DNA from: Pseudomonas sp. PIC25 | GTDB lineage: Bacteria; Pseudomonadota; Gammaproteobacteria; Pseudomonadales; Pseudomonadaceae | Assembly (NCBI RefSeq): GCF_002286785.1 | Contig: NZ_MUJY01000154.1 | Location: forward strand, 105,274-169,273 | Direction of reading: 5' to 3' | Length of the DNA: 64,000 bases | Part shown: one piece after another, positions 45,981 through 54,797 of the stretch | Layout: each line of letters begins with the position of its first letter | Numbering within the stretch: position 1 is the stretch's first letter | Notes under the pieces: generated by a model | Told to the model about the DNA's origin: nothing | The model's database searches: none | The model's input: the letters and a program-made list of their open reading frames with translations, nothing else | Program-made: the position numbers and the translations under genes

Positions 45981-46014
45981 AAGGGAGTGCCCGTCTTTCC
46001 GGGCGTTCTCTTTG
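45979..46014 (+). terminator. Hairpin overlapping the hrp promoter
   Basis: Two 15-nt arms that pair fully with three G-U pairs, 6-nt loop, ending in CTCTTTG. It lies just after the preceding gene and would stop read-through into the effector, while HrpL transcripts would start inside it. Confidence 0.45.
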
Positions 46015-46030
46015 TTGAAGGCGCCAGCCC

Positions 46031-46951
46031 ATGATTTCACCTCTTGCCCTCTATCACCGAACCCATATCTCTGAGCCGGCCGGGTCAGCAGCGGAGAAGC
46101 AGTTCTCGATCCATGGGAGCGATCAAGAACCAACGGCTCCAGATCTTCGCGAAGTATCGCCAGGATCGCTCGAGCGGTTTTCTGCATCCCTGCGTCGCGA
46201 AATGACGGGGCGTAATAGCGCGTGGTCCGATCTGGTCGCCATGGCCAAATGCAGTTTCACCCATCCGTTCGACCAGTACGAATTCAAGAAGGTGCTGTTC
46301 AAGAAAAGCCCTGAAATCAAGGCCGCCATGGATAAACCCGAAAGCGGACTGTGTTTTGGCCTCTCCTTGTCCTGGTGCCAACAACGCTTGCAGGGAAAAA
46401 CCGACAAAGCATTCTTCACCGAGCTGCCTCAATGGAAAGACAACAGTCTTTTCCTGCGTAGCCTGGCGTTGCAGTCCATCGAGCAATTGCGTCATCCCGG
46501 AGGGTTGGATAAGGACGTCGAGCGCTGCGCAGCATTGGCGGGATTGGAGTGTGTGGCAGTCGACTCCAAGCAAACCGTGCATCGCATAGCGTGCCGCCTG
46601 GAAAAGCCGTTTGCCGAGCGATTGGATGCCCTGTTGGGGGACGACGCGCAGCCACGCTGCCTTCTGCTGATGACCGATCGTCACGCTCTGGCGCTGTTCA
46701 AAGACCAGGACCGGCAACTGCATTTCTTCGATCCCAACTGTGGTGTCATCAGTAGTACGCATGACAACAAACTGAACATGTACCTCCTCATCCATTCGAT
46801 GCTCGAGGCCGGAGATGACCTATGGAACGACAAGCATCGACGTACGCCTCGTTTTCTGATGGCCGCCGAGTTGCAGCTACCCGCTCGCCAGGAGGGCGTC
46901 CGACCGTTGCACACCTTGGGCCTGTCGCAGGCATCTACGAGCCGGTCCTGA
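46031..46951 (+). CDS. YopT/AvrPphB-type (C58) cysteine protease, candidate type III effector
   Basis: 306 residues. The catalytic Cys is C108 in SGLCFGLSLSWCQQR (the family's GxCxGLS-W motif), His is H218 in DRHALALF and Asp is D234 in FFDPNCGV. The His-Asp spacing of 16 equals that of YopT and HopN1. These are papain-like proteases injected by type III systems that cut host GTPases or kinases. The first 14 residues lack acidic residues and have Pro at position 4, as in Hrp-secreted proteins. It has its own perfect hrp box. The algA terminator follows on the other strand. Confidence 0.85.
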   Translation: MISPLALYHRTHISEPAGSAAEKQFSIHGSDQEPTAPDLREVSPGSLERFSASLRREMTGRNSAWSDLVAMAKCSFTHPFDQYEFKKVLFKKSPEIKAAMDKPESGLCFGLSLSWCQQRLQGKTDKAFFTELPQWKDNSLFLRSLALQSIEQLRHPGGLDKDVERCAALAGLECVAVDSKQTVHRIACRLEKPFAERLDALLGDDAQPRCLLLMTDRHALALFKDQDRQLHFFDPNCGVISSTHDNKLNMYLLIHSMLEAGDDLWNDKHRRTPRFLMAAELQLPARQEGVRPLHTLGLSQASTSRS

Positions 46952-46974
46952 CAGGAGACGAAATCCACGTCCAT

Positions 46975-47001
46975 AAAAAAGGGTGCGCCTCGGCGCACCC
47001 T
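46975..47001 (-). terminator. Rho-independent terminator of the alginate operon
   Basis: GGGTGCGCC / GGCGCACCC stem with a 2-nt loop followed on the minus strand by six T. It is 45 nt after the algA stop. A separate perfect palindrome (GCCCTCTTCGCGAAGAGGGC, 47016-47035) precedes it. Confidence 0.9.
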
Positions 47002-47045
47002 GAAGGTTGGCTGACGCCCTCTTCGCGAAGAGGGCAGGGGATCGG

Positions 47046-48494
47046 TCAGCCGGCGATGGTCTTGGTCTTGACGCCCGCGTCGGTACGGCCGTAGACGTCT
47101 TCCAGGCGCTCGATGTCGTCCTCGCCCAGGTAGCTGCCGGACTGCACCTCGATGATTTCCAGCGGGATCTTGCCCGGATTGGCCAGGCGGTGTACCGCGG
47201 TGATCGGGATGTAGGTCGACTGGTTCTCGGTGAGCAGGAAGGTCTTGTCGTTGCAGGTCACCTGGGCGGTGCCGGACACCACGATCCAGTGTTCGGCGCG
47301 ATGGTGGTGCATCTGCAGCGACAGGCTGGCGCCCGGCTTCACGGTGATGTGCTTGACCTGGAAGCGGCCGCCCATGTCCACCGAGTCGTAGGAGCCCCAG
47401 GGGCGGTAGACGGCGCAGTGGTTCTGGGTTTCCGGACGCTCTTTCTCGTCCAGGGTCTTGACCAGTTTCTTGACGTCCTGCACGTGGTCCTTGTGAGCGA
47501 CCATCATGGCGTCCTTGGTCTCGACCACTACTACGTCTTCCAGACCGAGCACGGTGACCAGCTTGCCGTTGCCGTGGACCAGGCTGTTGCGGGTGTTATG
47601 CAGCACCACGTCGCCCTTGACTACGTTGCCGTCTTCGTCCTTGTCGTGCACGTCCCAGATCGAGGACCAACTGCCGACGTCGTTCCAGCCGGCGGACAGC
47701 GGCACCACGCAGGCGTGCTCGGTCTTTTCCATCACGGCGTAGTCGATGGAGTTGTCCGGGCAGCAGGCGAAGGTGGCCGGGTCGATCTTCACTTCGTCGC
47801 CTTCCACCTTGCTGCGCTCCAGGGCGAGCATGCAGGTGTCGTAGATATCGGCGTCGTACTTCTTCAGTTCTTCGAGGAAGCGACTGGCGCGGAACAGGAA
47901 CATGCCGCTGTTCCAGAAGTAATCGCCGGATTCGACGAAGGCCTTGGCGCGCTGCTCGTCCGGCTTCTCGACGAACTGCATGACGCGGTTGACGCCTTCC
48001 GGCAGACCGTCGCGCTCGCTCAGGTCGCACTTGATGTAGCCGTAGCCGGTTTCCGGGCGCAGGGCGGGGATGCCGAACAGCACCATTTCGCCACGCTCGG
48101 CAGCGGTGGCGGCGACAGCCAGGGCGCGCTGGAAGGACTTCTGGTCTTCCAGTACGTGGTCGGCCGGGAGGACCAGCAGCAGTTCGTCGCGGCCTTCGGC
48201 GACCAGCTTCATGGCGGCGATGGCCACGGCCGGCGCGGTATTGCGGCCGAAGGGTTCGAACAGCATGCCCTGGACGTTAAGGTTCAGCGCGGAAAGCTGC
48301 TCCTTGACGATAAAACGATGCTCCTGGTTGCACACCACGAGAGGGGCCTGCATGCCCTCGAAGGAGAGGCGCTGCAGGGTCTGTTGGAACAGGGTCTCTT
48401 CGCCGGTCAACGCAAGGAACTGCTTGGGGAACAGCTTGCGCGACAGGGGCCAGAGACGGGAGCCGCTACCACCTGACAAGATTACCGGAATCAT
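47046..48494 (-). CDS. algA: Mannose-6-phosphate isomerase / GDP-mannose pyrophosphorylase
   Basis: 482 residues from ATG 48494 (AGGAGA upstream). Bifunctional enzyme making mannose 6-phosphate and GDP-mannose, precursor of alginate. N-terminal nucleotidyltransferase GGSGSRLWPLSRKLFPKQFL; C-terminal type II isomerase cupin with QMHHHRAEHWIVVSGTA. Last gene of the operon, with the terminator after it. GDP-mannose goes to AlgD. Confidence 0.97.
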   Translation of the reverse strand: MIPVILSGGSGSRLWPLSRKLFPKQFLALTGEETLFQQTLQRLSFEGMQAPLVVCNQEHRFIVKEQLSALNLNVQGMLFEPFGRNTAPAVAIAAMKLVAEGRDELLLVLPADHVLEDQKSFQRALAVAATAAERGEMVLFGIPALRPETGYGYIKCDLSERDGLPEGVNRVMQFVEKPDEQRAKAFVESGDYFWNSGMFLFRASRFLEELKKYDADIYDTCMLALERSKVEGDEVKIDPATFACCPDNSIDYAVMEKTEHACVVPLSAGWNDVGSWSSIWDVHDKDEDGNVVKGDVVLHNTRNSLVHGNGKLVTVLGLEDVVVVETKDAMMVAHKDHVQDVKKLVKTLDEKERPETQNHCAVYRPWGSYDSVDMGGRFQVKHITVKPGASLSLQMHHHRAEHWIVVSGTAQVTCNDKTFLLTENQSTYIPITAVHRLANPGKIPLEIIEVQSGSYLGEDDIERLEDVYGRTDAGVKTKTIAG

Positions 48495-48595
48495 AGTTTC
48501 TCTCCTGGAATACCTAAGGTTGTCTTTTCTTATGCTTGTCCATGCACGGAGCCTCCGTGCGGTGTGCCGCGCCCGGTACGGCGCGGCACGGTTGC

Positions 48596-49243
48596 TCAAT
48601 CACTGACCGGGCGGGTGACCCAGACAGGGGAGTAGTTGCCGTTCGAACCGGTGACGAAGAGGCACACGGTTTCGCCACGGGTCAAGGTGACCGGCTTGAG
48701 GTCGCCGACCTTGCGGTCGCCATCGAACAGGGCGAGGCTGACCTTGACCGGGTTGATTTCGCGGTCGCCGTGGGCCGACGGCGCGACGGTCTTGACCACT
48801 TCGGTCTTGCCGTCGGCGGTCTTCAGCGTCAGCGGGCTGTCGGTCAGGTTCTGCACGCGGACCAGGGCCTTCTGCTTGTTCTTGAACGGTGGTTCTTCCA
48901 CCAGCTTGGGTGCGCCGTTGGGCAGATGGACCAGGGTGTAGTAGTGGTCGCTCTCCAGGGTCACCGGCAGGCTCTGGGAGCCGACCTGGGCGGTGTAGTT
49001 GCCCTTGGGCATGAAGCCGAAGTCGCTGCTGCCGAGCGGGGCGATGTCGTTCATCTTGACCGTGCCGACAGTCGCGCTGACTTCCTGGTTGGTGGCGTTG
49101 TAGAGGCGGATGAAGGTCGAGCCCTTCGGTGCCACGGGGCCGTACAGGGCACCATCGCCGGCATGGGCCTGGATGGCCAGGAGGCCGAATACCAGGGCAC
49201 AGGTGTGGGCGATCCAGCGCGGGGTTTTAGTCAGTCGAGTCAT
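48596..49243 (-). CDS. algF: Alginate O-acetylation adaptor
   Basis: 215 residues with a Sec signal peptide (cleavage after QAHA) and two periplasmic beta domains. Works with AlgI, AlgJ and AlgX to add acetyl groups. GGAGG before the ATG. Position between algJ and algA is standard. Confidence 0.95.
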   Translation of the reverse strand: MTRLTKTPRWIAHTCALVFGLLAIQAHAGDGALYGPVAPKGSTFIRLYNATNQEVSATVGTVKMNDIAPLGSSDFGFMPKGNYTAQVGSQSLPVTLESDHYYTLVHLPNGAPKLVEEPPFKNKQKALVRVQNLTDSPLTLKTADGKTEVVKTVAPSAHGDREINPVKVSLALFDGDRKVGDLKPVTLTRGETVCLFVTGSNGNYSPVWVTRPVSD

Positions 49244-49292
49244 TCTGTAATACCTCCATGAGGGACTTTTGTGATGTAGAGCTTCAGCCCCA

Positions 49293-50450
49293 TCAGGGCG
49301 TAGCGGTTTTTCCGGCCGTACTGGCCAGGCTCTCTGCAGTGCCGGCTTTCTTCAGCTCGGCAATCCAGGACGGGTCGAAATCGCTCAGGTCGTTCTGCAT
49401 CGGCAGGTAGCGCTCGGGGAATTCCCAAACCACCACCTGCGGCGGCGCGGATTTGAATTCCTCGCTCTGCAGGAACTTGAGCATCGGCAACAGCGGGCCA
49501 CGGCCATCCTCGGCGTGGTTGACCAGGTCGCTGGCCAGGGACTGGCGCAGGGCGCCGGGGAAGTTCCAGCGCTCGTTGGCGCTGTAGCTGGTGCCCACCA
49601 GGGCGACCGGCACTTCGGTGTCGGCGAACAGGGCGTCGCCGCCGGCTTCGCCGTCGTTGGCCGGGTGGGTGCTGCGCTGCTGGAGCTTGTCCGCGGGCGG
49701 CAGCAGGTCGCTGAACAACGGATCGAGCGGCAGGAAGTTGAGCAGGTCGCCCTTGTGCGGCTTGATCTCCCCGGTTTCGGTGACGAACTGCTGCGGTTCG
49801 CTGCTCAGCAGGGCATCGCCGCGAATGGTGCGGCCGAGGGTCTGGGCGACCACTTCGGCGCCCATCGGGGTCCAGTGGGTATCGGTGCGCAGGAACACTT
49901 CGCCGTTGCTCTTGGCCTGCTCCAGCGGCTTCAGCAGGTCGGGGGCGAGAATCCCGGCGCGCTCGGCGGCGGCGTGGAAGTCCTCGTAAAGCCGGGTGCG
50001 CATGGCGACCGGCTGGGTTTCGTCGAGGTATTCCGGGTACAGGCGGCTCTTGGCCGGCACTATGGCCAGTACCAGCTTGATGTTCTGCCGGGCGAGCTGG
50101 TCGCGCACGCCGCGGACCAGGGCCAGGTTGTCCGCGATGTTCTGTTCGCCATTGACCACCGGCTTGAACTCTTCATCGCTGAACAGCCAGTCGTTGCGGC
50201 CGACGATCACACCGGGACGGCCTTCGCCGAACAGCAGGTAATCCAGCGCGGCCCAGACGTTGGTGCCCAGGCGCTTGACCGGGAATTCCTTGTCGTAGTG
50301 GCTTTCCACCGCTTTCGCCCACTTGCCGTCGAGCACGCTGGTGTCTGGCGGCAGGGTGACGCTCAGCAGGTTGCGCGCCGACCAGACAAAGAGCAGCGCG
50401 AGTACGGCCAGGAAGAGCGCGACGTAGAGTTTGCGTAACTGACGAGTCAT
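49293..50450 (-). CDS. algJ: Alginate O-acetyltransferase (SGNH-like)
   Basis: 385 residues, one N-terminal membrane anchor. Catalytic parts FLRTDTHWTPMG (Asp-x-His) and VALVGTSYSANERW (Ser). Periplasmic side of the acetylation machinery that receives acetyl from AlgI. Confidence 0.95.
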   Translation of the reverse strand: MTRQLRKLYVALFLAVLALLFVWSARNLLSVTLPPDTSVLDGKWAKAVESHYDKEFPVKRLGTNVWAALDYLLFGEGRPGVIVGRNDWLFSDEEFKPVVNGEQNIADNLALVRGVRDQLARQNIKLVLAIVPAKSRLYPEYLDETQPVAMRTRLYEDFHAAAERAGILAPDLLKPLEQAKSNGEVFLRTDTHWTPMGAEVVAQTLGRTIRGDALLSSEPQQFVTETGEIKPHKGDLLNFLPLDPLFSDLLPPADKLQQRSTHPANDGEAGGDALFADTEVPVALVGTSYSANERWNFPGALRQSLASDLVNHAEDGRGPLLPMLKFLQSEEFKSAPPQVVVWEFPERYLPMQNDLSDFDPSWIAELKKAGTAESLASTAGKTATP

Positions 50451-50462
50451 GGTTGGCCTCGC

Positions 50463-52004
50463 TCAGAACTGGAAGTAGAGGAAGGGGGAATAGCTCTGCG
50501 CCGACAGCTTCAACACCGAGGCACAGAACAGCAGGAGGATTGCGGCGCGCACAAAATAGCGCGGCAGGGCGGCTGTCCAGGACGGACGCTGCACCAGCAT
50601 GCCGGACGGGGTCACCTCGAAGCTCGCGGCATCGCCGGGGACCGCCTTGATCATGCGCGGCTGGTCGCTGGCCGGGCCGTCGGCGTCGGTCTTCGGCGCT
50701 TTCGGCGACAGCGGGTTGCGGTAGAACTGGCGCAGGCCGCAGAAGGCGAGGGTGACGTAGGCGACCACCAGGGTGGCGACCTGCAGTTCGGTCAGGTTGG
50801 CGCGGCCCAGCTCGGAGAGCTGCCAGCCATCGAAACTGAACATGGCTTCATACATGCGCCAGGCGACGTGCACGTTCTCAGCGCGGAAGATCACCCAGCC
50901 CAGCATCACCAGGAAGAAGGTGAAGGCCCATTTCAGCGGGTTGATCACCTTGGGCGCGGCGTTGACGCCGAGGGCGCGCTCGATCGCCAGCCAGGTGCCG
51001 TGCCAGGCGCCCCAGATGATGAAGGTCCAGTTGGCGCCGTGCCAGAAACCACCCAGCAGCATGGTCAGGAACAGGTTGCGGTAGGTCTTGAAGGTGCCGT
51101 GGCGGTTACCGCCCAGGGGCACGTACAGGTAGTCGCGCAGCCAGGTGGACAGGCTGATGTGCCAGCGCCGCCAGAACTCGGTGATGGACTGGCTGATGTA
51201 CGGCTGGTTGAAGTTCTCCATGAAGCGGAAGCCCATCATCAGGCCGAGGCCGATGGCCATGTCGCTGTAGCCGGAGAAGTCGAAGTAGAGCTGCGCGGTG
51301 TAGGCCAGCATGCCCAGCCAGGCATCGCCTGTGCTCGGGTTCTGCAAGGCGAAGCAGTGGTCCACCAGCGGCGCCAGGGTGTCGGCGATGAACACTTTCT
51401 TGACGAAGCCCTGCATGAAGCGGGTGGCCCCTTCGGAGAACTTGTCCACGCTGTGGGTGCGGCTGATGAACTGGTCGGCCAAGTCCTTGTAGCGCAGCAC
51501 CGGGCCGGCGATCAGTTGCGGGAACAGGGCGATGAACGCCGCGAAGTTGACGACGTTCTCGGTCGGCTCGGTATCGCCGCGGTACACGTCGATCAGGTAG
51601 CTGATCGATTGGAAGATGTAGAACGAGATGCCGATCGGCAGGATCACCTGGGTGAGCACGAACGGCTCTATCCCGGCTGCCTGGAGCACCGCGTTGATGT
51701 TGGCCACGCCGAAGTTGGCGTACTTGAAGTAGCCCAGGGTGGCGAGGTTGCCGACGACGCCCCAGAGCACCCAGCGCTGGGCGTCCTTGCTGCGGGTGCC
51801 GGCGCGGTGGATGCGCAGGCCGAACACGTAGTTCCACAGGGTGACGGCGACGAACAGCAGCAGGAAGTCGACTCGCCACCAGGCGTAGAAGGCGTAGCTG
51901 CCAATCAGGATCAACAGGTTCCGGTAACGCGGTGCGCTCAGATAATAGAGACTGAGAAACACCGGCAGAAACAGAAACAGGAAAACGTTCGAAGAGAAGA
52001 CCAT
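50463..52004 (-). CDS. algI: Alginate O-acetylation membrane protein (MBOAT)
   Basis: 513 residues from ATG 52004 (MVFSSNVFLFLFLPVF...); multiple transmembrane helices and the MBOAT His site GFWHGANWTFIIWGAWHGTW. Moves acetyl groups across the inner membrane. The stop of algL lies 222 bp upstream, a wide gap for this operon; the algI ribosome site is weak. Confidence 0.95.
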   Translation of the reverse strand: MVFSSNVFLFLFLPVFLSLYYLSAPRYRNLLILIGSYAFYAWWRVDFLLLFVAVTLWNYVFGLRIHRAGTRSKDAQRWVLWGVVGNLATLGYFKYANFGVANINAVLQAAGIEPFVLTQVILPIGISFYIFQSISYLIDVYRGDTEPTENVVNFAAFIALFPQLIAGPVLRYKDLADQFISRTHSVDKFSEGATRFMQGFVKKVFIADTLAPLVDHCFALQNPSTGDAWLGMLAYTAQLYFDFSGYSDMAIGLGLMMGFRFMENFNQPYISQSITEFWRRWHISLSTWLRDYLYVPLGGNRHGTFKTYRNLFLTMLLGGFWHGANWTFIIWGAWHGTWLAIERALGVNAAPKVINPLKWAFTFFLVMLGWVIFRAENVHVAWRMYEAMFSFDGWQLSELGRANLTELQVATLVVAYVTLAFCGLRQFYRNPLSPKAPKTDADGPASDQPRMIKAVPGDAASFEVTPSGMLVQRPSWTAALPRYFVRAAILLLFCASVLKLSAQSYSPFLYFQF

Positions 52005-52226
52005 TAACCGTGTCTCGCTAAAAGCACTCGATTCAGGTCCTACGGACCCGGCCATTTCCCTCCCCCGGTAACGCAAAAAACTCGTTTCGGCCCGACCGCG
52101 TCTGACGCGCGGTTCGGACATCCCTGCCTCTCGCGGGAGGCTCGGGCGGGGCGGCGGCTCTGTTGGCCTGCCTGCCCCGGTGCGCCTGCGGCGCGTTTGA
52201 TCTGCGTATCCTTCGCCCTACCGGCG
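52005..52226 (-). other. 222-bp gap inside the alginate operon
   Basis: Between algL and algI, with several G+C-rich stem candidates (GCCTC/GAGGC, CGCG repeats near 52110-52190). No ORF with a ribosome site and no T-run were seen. May reduce or process the downstream message. Confidence 0.4.
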
Positions 52227-53324
52227 CTACGACTTCTCCTCTGTCCGGCGGTTGAACACCCGGGTCACGTCGCCCCCCAGGCGGAATGTCTTGAACGGCT
52301 CCATCGATTCCTTCCAGGCGAGGACGGAGGGGGAGCAGCTGTAGAGCGCGCAGTAGGGTTCCAGCCAGGAGTACTTGGCGTCCTTCTTCAGGTCTTCCAT
52401 GTCCTGCTTCTTGCGCGTCTTCTCGGCGAACTGGTCGGGATCGTCGACGCCGGCCAGCACCCGCTCGGCCAGGCGCCGCAGCGCGCCGTTGTTCTCGTTG
52501 CGCAGGTCGACGCCGTTCACCTGGGCGAAGGCGGCGATCATCGCCAGCGGCGGCAGGCTGTAGTTGTGGTAGGCCAGCGCACGCTGTTCGCGTTTCAGTT
52601 CGTTGGGCAGGTAGCCCTTGTCGTCGACCTGGTTGGCGGCGACGCGGAACTGCTGTACGGACCAGTCGAACAGGTCGCGGCGGTCGATCGCCACGGCGGT
52701 GGCCATCACCGACCAGGCGGCCCAGTACGAGTGGTTGTTGATCTTCTTCAGCGGCAGGCCGCTCCAGTCGCGCACCACCTGGTCGGCCAGCTTGCCGAAC
52801 CAGGATTCGATGACCCGGGTCTGCTCGCCGTAGGGTTGCAGCGGACGCGAATCGGAGAACTTCAGCCGCAGGTAGGCGCCCGACAGGCTGCCCAGCGCCC
52901 ATTTGCGCATGGACTTGCCGGTGTGGTTGAACTCGGTGGAGAGCAGCGCATCGGCCTTGGCCCAGGTGGTGAGCCACTGCAGCGCGCAGTCGAGCTGCTG
53001 CGGGTGGCCGTCGCGCATGTAGTGCATGACCAGCTTGTTGAAATCCTTCTCCAGCGCGGTGATGTCTTCGGTCTGGCTGCGGAAGGTCTTTTCCGCCGCG
53101 ACGTTCAGCGTGGCGCGCGCTTTGTCCGATCCCTGGTACTTGCTGGTGAATTCCAGTTTGCCGGTGTACGGCGTGGGAGCAGCCGGGCAGGCGTCGGGTT
53201 CACCCTTGCGGGTTTCCACCGGCGCGTAGTAGCCCAGCGGCGGCCGCAGGGCGGCCTGCGCGGCGTCGGCCAGCAGCAGGGCGCCGAGCAGGCAGGACAG
53301 GGTGGTCAGCTTGAACGTCGGCAT
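52227..53324 (-). CDS. algL: Poly(mannuronate) lyase
   Basis: 365 residues from ATG 53324. Signal peptide to ADAAQA, then the alpha/alpha-barrel lyase with the catalytic [13 protein letters not shown] segment. It clears alginate from the periplasm. The ribosome site GAGGTGCC overlaps the algX stop (TGAGG), so translation is coupled. Confidence 0.95.
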   Translation of the reverse strand: MPTFKLTTLSCLLGALLLADAAQAALRPPLGYYAPVETRKGEPDACPAAPTPYTGKLEFTSKYQGSDKARATLNVAAEKTFRSQTEDITALEKDFNKLVMHYMRDGHPQQLDCALQWLTTWAKADALLSTEFNHTGKSMRKWALGSLSGAYLRLKFSDSRPLQPYGEQTRVIESWFGKLADQVVRDWSGLPLKKINNHSYWAAWSVMATAVAIDRRDLFDWSVQQFRVAANQVDDKGYLPNELKREQRALAYHNYSLPPLAMIAAFAQVNGVDLRNENNGALRRLAERVLAGVDDPDQFAEKTRKKQDMEDLKKDAKYSWLEPYCALYSCSPSVLAWKESMEPFKTFRLGGDVTRVFNRRTEEKS

Positions 53325-53331
53325 AGGCACC

Positions 53332-54783
53332 TCAGGAGCCCGCCCCGTTCTGGGCGGTGAGCTTGTTCGGACCGGGGCCGCGCTTGCAGACCCGGGTCTC
53401 GACTTCAACCGGCTCCGTCATGCCTTCCGGCGACTGGATTTCGAGGGCGAAGAAGTCCATGTCGCCCCAGTCCTCGTCGTCGCGCATCTCGAAGGCGAAG
53501 CGGCCATCGGTGTCGTAGGTGTTGGGTTTTTCGATCTTCAGCTTCTCGCGGCGTCCGCTGAGGTACCAGAGGGTGGCCTCGAGGGTCTTCACCGACGGAT
53601 CGCTGAAGCGGATATCCATCAAGTGGCTCTTGTTCGGCAGCGTTACCAGCGAATTGTTCTTGCCGTTGACCAGCACTTCGTTGGCGCCGGGGCGCAGCTT
53701 GGTCTTGCTGGCCAGCAGCACGTCCTTCTGGTCGCAGCCGTCTTCCAGCACGGCCATCATCTGCCGGTGGATCTTCTTCGAAGCCAGGTCGTAGAGCGGG
53801 GAGAATTCCCAGATCAGGACTTTGGGCGGGTTGTCATGGAATTCCTGGCTGCCCAGGTACTCGATCATCGAGCCTTCCAGACCGCCGCCGGGGAAGGCGA
53901 CGTTGAGGATTTCGGAGCCGATGTTCTCTTCGAGGAAGCCGGCGAAGTTGTAGTTCTTGCCGCTATGGCTGGTGCCGACCAGCGCGATCTGCGGGTTCGA
54001 TGAATCGCCGAACAGATCGTCGCTGCTGCTCTCGTCCTTGGGCTCGGTGGCGAACTGGTCCATGTACTGGATGGCATAGCTGGTGCCGCACAACTGGCCG
54101 GCGACGTTCTGCATGGTGCCGCGCTTGCCCATGCGGCCGATCTTGCGGCTGACGAATTCCTTCTTCGGCAGGTCGTCGTAGCCGGGAATCTGCTTGACCG
54201 TCTCGGCCACGACGCGCGCGGTACGCTCGGCACCGTAGGGCGTCCAGTGCTGGTCGCGGGCGAAATAGAAGGCGCGCTCGTTGTCCGCCTGTTCGTCGGT
54301 CAGCGGCGAGAGGTCGGGCACCCAGAAACCGATCTCGCGGAAGCGGTCCAGAGCCGCGCGGTAGTTCTTCAGCGCACGGTCATAGTCGAAGCGGGCCTTG
54401 TCTTCCGGGCGCAGCTTGTCGCGGTTCACCAGGCCGCGGGTGGGCTGGTAGACCAGCACCACTTCGATGCCGCGGGCCTTGAAGGCGTCGCGCAGCTCCT
54501 TGAGCATGCGGTAGCCCTCCGGCGTGGTGCCGAACTCGGTGCGCAGGTCTTCCTGGGTACGGAACAGCCATTCGTCCTGCGCATCGATCAGTGTCAGGAA
54601 GTTCTTCATGTAATTGGTGGTGTACAGGCTGGCGTCATGCGCCGCCGGGCACAGGGTGCAGCAGCCTTCGGCCTTGAACACCGGTCCCTGGCTCTGCTCT
54701 TCGGCGCGCAGCCCGATGCTGGCCAGGCAGATCGCGGCGGCCAGGGAAGAGAGACCGATCCATTTCATGTCGCGTACTTTCAT
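53332..54783 (-). CDS. algX: Alginate acetyltransferase and scaffold protein
   Basis: 483 residues from ATG 54783 (a TTG three codons upstream is less likely). Signal peptide, SGNH-like domain with [11 protein letters not shown] (Asp, His) and [10 protein letters not shown] (Ser), and a C-terminal carbohydrate-binding module. Acetylates the polymer directly and links the periplasmic complex. Confidence 0.95.
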   Translation of the reverse strand: MKVRDMKWIGLSSLAAAICLASIGLRAEEQSQGPVFKAEGCCTLCPAAHDASLYTTNYMKNFLTLIDAQDEWLFRTQEDLRTEFGTTPEGYRMLKELRDAFKARGIEVVLVYQPTRGLVNRDKLRPEDKARFDYDRALKNYRAALDRFREIGFWVPDLSPLTDEQADNERAFYFARDQHWTPYGAERTARVVAETVKQIPGYDDLPKKEFVSRKIGRMGKRGTMQNVAGQLCGTSYAIQYMDQFATEPKDESSSDDLFGDSSNPQIALVGTSHSGKNYNFAGFLEENIGSEILNVAFPGGGLEGSMIEYLGSQEFHDNPPKVLIWEFSPLYDLASKKIHRQMMAVLEDGCDQKDVLLASKTKLRPGANEVLVNGKNNSLVTLPNKSHLMDIRFSDPSVKTLEATLWYLSGRREKLKIEKPNTYDTDGRFAFEMRDDEDWGDMDFFALEIQSPEGMTEPVEVETRVCKRGPGPNKLTAQNGAGS

Positions 54784-54797
54784 GGGTAACAACCTCG

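Noticed and set aside
47016..47035. Perfect palindrome after algA as the terminator
   Set aside because: No T-run follows; the hairpin with T-run at 46975-47001 is the better terminator.
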